DNA from: DASXTS01 sp036505275
GTDB taxonomy: Bacteria > Actinomycetota > Actinomycetes > Mycobacteriales > Pseudonocardiaceae
Reading direction: 5' to 3'
Assembly (NCBI GenBank): GCA_036505275.1
Contig: DASXTS010000322.1
Span: forward strand, 1 to 5,814
Length of the DNA stretch: 5,814 nucleotides
Shown: positions 4,630 to 5,814 of the stretch, in pieces
How positions within the stretch are numbered: position 1 is the first letter of the stretch
Layout of the letters: each line of letters opens with the position of its first letter
Made by a program: the position numbers and the translations under genes
Notes under the pieces: generated by a model
Told to the model about the DNA's origin: nothing
Databases searched by the model: none
What the model saw: the letters and a program-made list of their open reading frames with translations, nothing else

Positions 4630-5814
4630 GTGGCCAAGAACACCCGGACGGCGCGAGGGGGGTACCGCTGCGCCGACTGCGGCCACGAGGCCGCCAAGTG
4701 GGTCGGCCGCTGCCCGGAGTGCCAGGCATGGGGGACGCTCGACCAGGCCGCCCCGGCCCGCCCGGCGCTGGCCGCCCTCGCCGCCCTCGCGGCAGACGCC
4801 AAGGCCGGCCCGGCGAGCCCGGCCCGGCCGATCGCCGACGTGGACGCGGCTGCGGCGCAGGCCCGGCCGACCGGCGTCACCGAGCTGGACAGGGTGCTCG
4901 GCGGCGGGTTGGTTCCCGGCGCGGTGGTGCTGCTGGCCGGCGAACCTGGCGTCGGCAAGTCCACGCTGCTGCTCGAGGTCGCGGCGCGGTACGCGGCGAG
5001 CGGCCGGCGAGTGCTGTACGCCACCGGCGAGGAGTCGGCGGGGCAGGTGCGGCTGCGCGCCGACCGCACCGGCGCCGTGCACGACGAGCTGTACCTGGCC
5101 GCCGAGGCGGACCTTGGTGCCGTGCTCGGGCACGTCGACGCGGTACGCCCGCGGCTGCTCGTGGTCGACTCGGTCCAGACCATGGCCAGCGCCGGCGTCG
5201 ACGGCCTGCCCGGTGGGGTCACTCAGGTCCGGGCCGTCACGTCGGCACTGATCGCGCTCGCCAAGGAGCGGGGGCTGCCCGTGCTGCTCGTCGGCCACGT
5301 CACCAAGGACGGCTCGGTGGCCGGGCCCAAGGTGCTCGAGCACCTGGTGGACGTCGTGCTGCACTTCGACGGCGACCGGCACTCCGCGTTGCGGATGGTG
5401 CGTGGCGTGAAGAACAGGTTCGGGCCGGCCGACGAGGTGGGCTGTTTCGAGCTGCGCGACGACGGCATTGTCGGTGTGCCGGACCCGTCCGGGCTGTTCT
5501 GCAGCCACCGCGAGGTCGCCGTCCCCGGCACGGCGATCACCGTCACCGTCGAGGGCAAGCGTCCGCTGCTCGCCGAGGTGCAGGCGCTCGTCGCCGGGTC
5601 GTCCCTGACCAACCCGCGGCGGGCGGTCAGCGGCCTCGACTCCGCGCGGCTGGCCATGGTGCTGGCCGTGCTGCAGCGCCGCGCGGCCATGACGCTGGCC
5701 GACAAGGAGGTGTTCGCGGCGACCGTTGGCGGCATGCGTGTGCTCGAGCCGGCCGCCGACCTCGCGGTTGCGCTCGCGGTGGCCTCGTCGGCCCGCGAAC
5801 TGGCCCTGCCGGCG
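4630..5814 (+). CDS. radA: RadA (Sms), DNA repair ATPase, C-terminus cut by the window edge
   Basis: 395 codons are visible of a protein usually 450-480 residues long; no stop is reached. RadA is a RecA-like branch-migration helicase acting on recombination intermediates. In order: a C4 zinc finger (Cys14, Cys17, Cys28, Cys31 in CADCGH...CPEC); an Ala/Pro-rich linker (40-78); the ATPase core with Walker A GEPGVGKST (104-112), ATGEES at 131-136, Walker B LLVVDSVQT (176-184, Asp180) and the RadA-specific KNRFG motif (261-265); and a Lon-protease-like domain from about residue 290, with GLDSARLAMVLAVL and EPAADLAVALA. The GTG at 4630 matches the family start just before the zinc finger; no good Shine-Dalgarno is visible. 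It follows lpqE after 82 bp, in which I see no strong promoter or terminator, so co-transcription is likely. In M. tuberculosis the next gene is disA. Confidence 0.96.
   Translation, partial: MAKNTRTARGGYRCADCGHEAAKWVGRCPECQAWGTLDQAAPARPALAALAALAADAKAGPASPARPIADVDAAAAQARPTGVTELDRVLGGGLVPGAVVLLAGEPGVGKSTLLLEVAARYAASGRRVLYATGEESAGQVRLRADRTGAVHDELYLAAEADLGAVLGHVDAVRPRLLVVDSVQTMASAGVDGLPGGVTQVRAVTSALIALAKERGLPVLLVGHVTKDGSVAGPKVLEHLVDVVLHFDGDRHSALRMVRGVKNRFGPADEVGCFELRDDGIVGVPDPSGLFCSHREVAVPGTAITVTVEGKRPLLAEVQALVAGSSLTNPRRAVSGLDSARLAMVLAVLQRRAAMTLADKEVFAATVGGMRVLEPAADLAVALAVASSARELALPA

Noticed and set aside
3819..5508. Long minus-strand ORFs (467 and 363 codons) opposite lpqE and radA
   Set aside because: They are antisense to recognisable lpqE and radA. 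Their translations are Arg/Ala/Ser/Pro-rich with no family resemblance.

Overview
The window comes from a high-GC actinomycete chromosome. The gene order, rlmB-cysS-ispF-ispD-carD on the minus strand and lpqE-radA on the plus strand, is the conserved arrangement known from Mycobacterium tuberculosis (Rv3579c-Rv3585). The GC-rich codon use, four GTG starts and an almost mycobacterial CarD point to Mycobacteriales or Pseudonocardiales. I cannot name a genus from sequence alone.

Layout. Positions 1-231 hold the first 77 codons of rlmB (23S rRNA methyltransferase), which runs off the left edge. It overlaps the end of cysS (231-1697) by one base (TAATG). A 245-bp gap (1698-1942) separates cysS from ispF and is the one strongly structured non-coding region: a roughly 100-bp nested inverted repeat and a 22-bp tandem array. 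Then come ispF (1943-2404), ispD (2401-3225, overlapping ispF by GTGA) and carD (3248-3736). carD is divergent from lpqE (4011-4547), which is followed after 82 bp by radA (4630 to beyond the right edge). The 274-bp carD-lpqE gap holds a credible carD promoter, a GC stem-loop, a weak lpqE promoter candidate and a good lpqE ribosome binding site.

Function. The minus-strand set is a housekeeping operon: CarD (RNA polymerase regulator controlling rRNA promoters), IspD and IspF (steps 3 and 5 of the MEP isoprenoid pathway), cysteinyl-tRNA synthetase, and RlmB (ribosome modification). The plus-strand pair is a lipoprotein with a PCuAC-like domain and the DNA-repair ATPase RadA.

The genes are ordinary. 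The unusual content is repetitive: 15-bp in-frame tandem repeats in rlmB and in the ispD tail, the intergenic palindromic element with its 22-bp array, and a short palindrome, TCCAC-N-GTGGA, that occurs four times. I see no convincing new defence or mobile system here.
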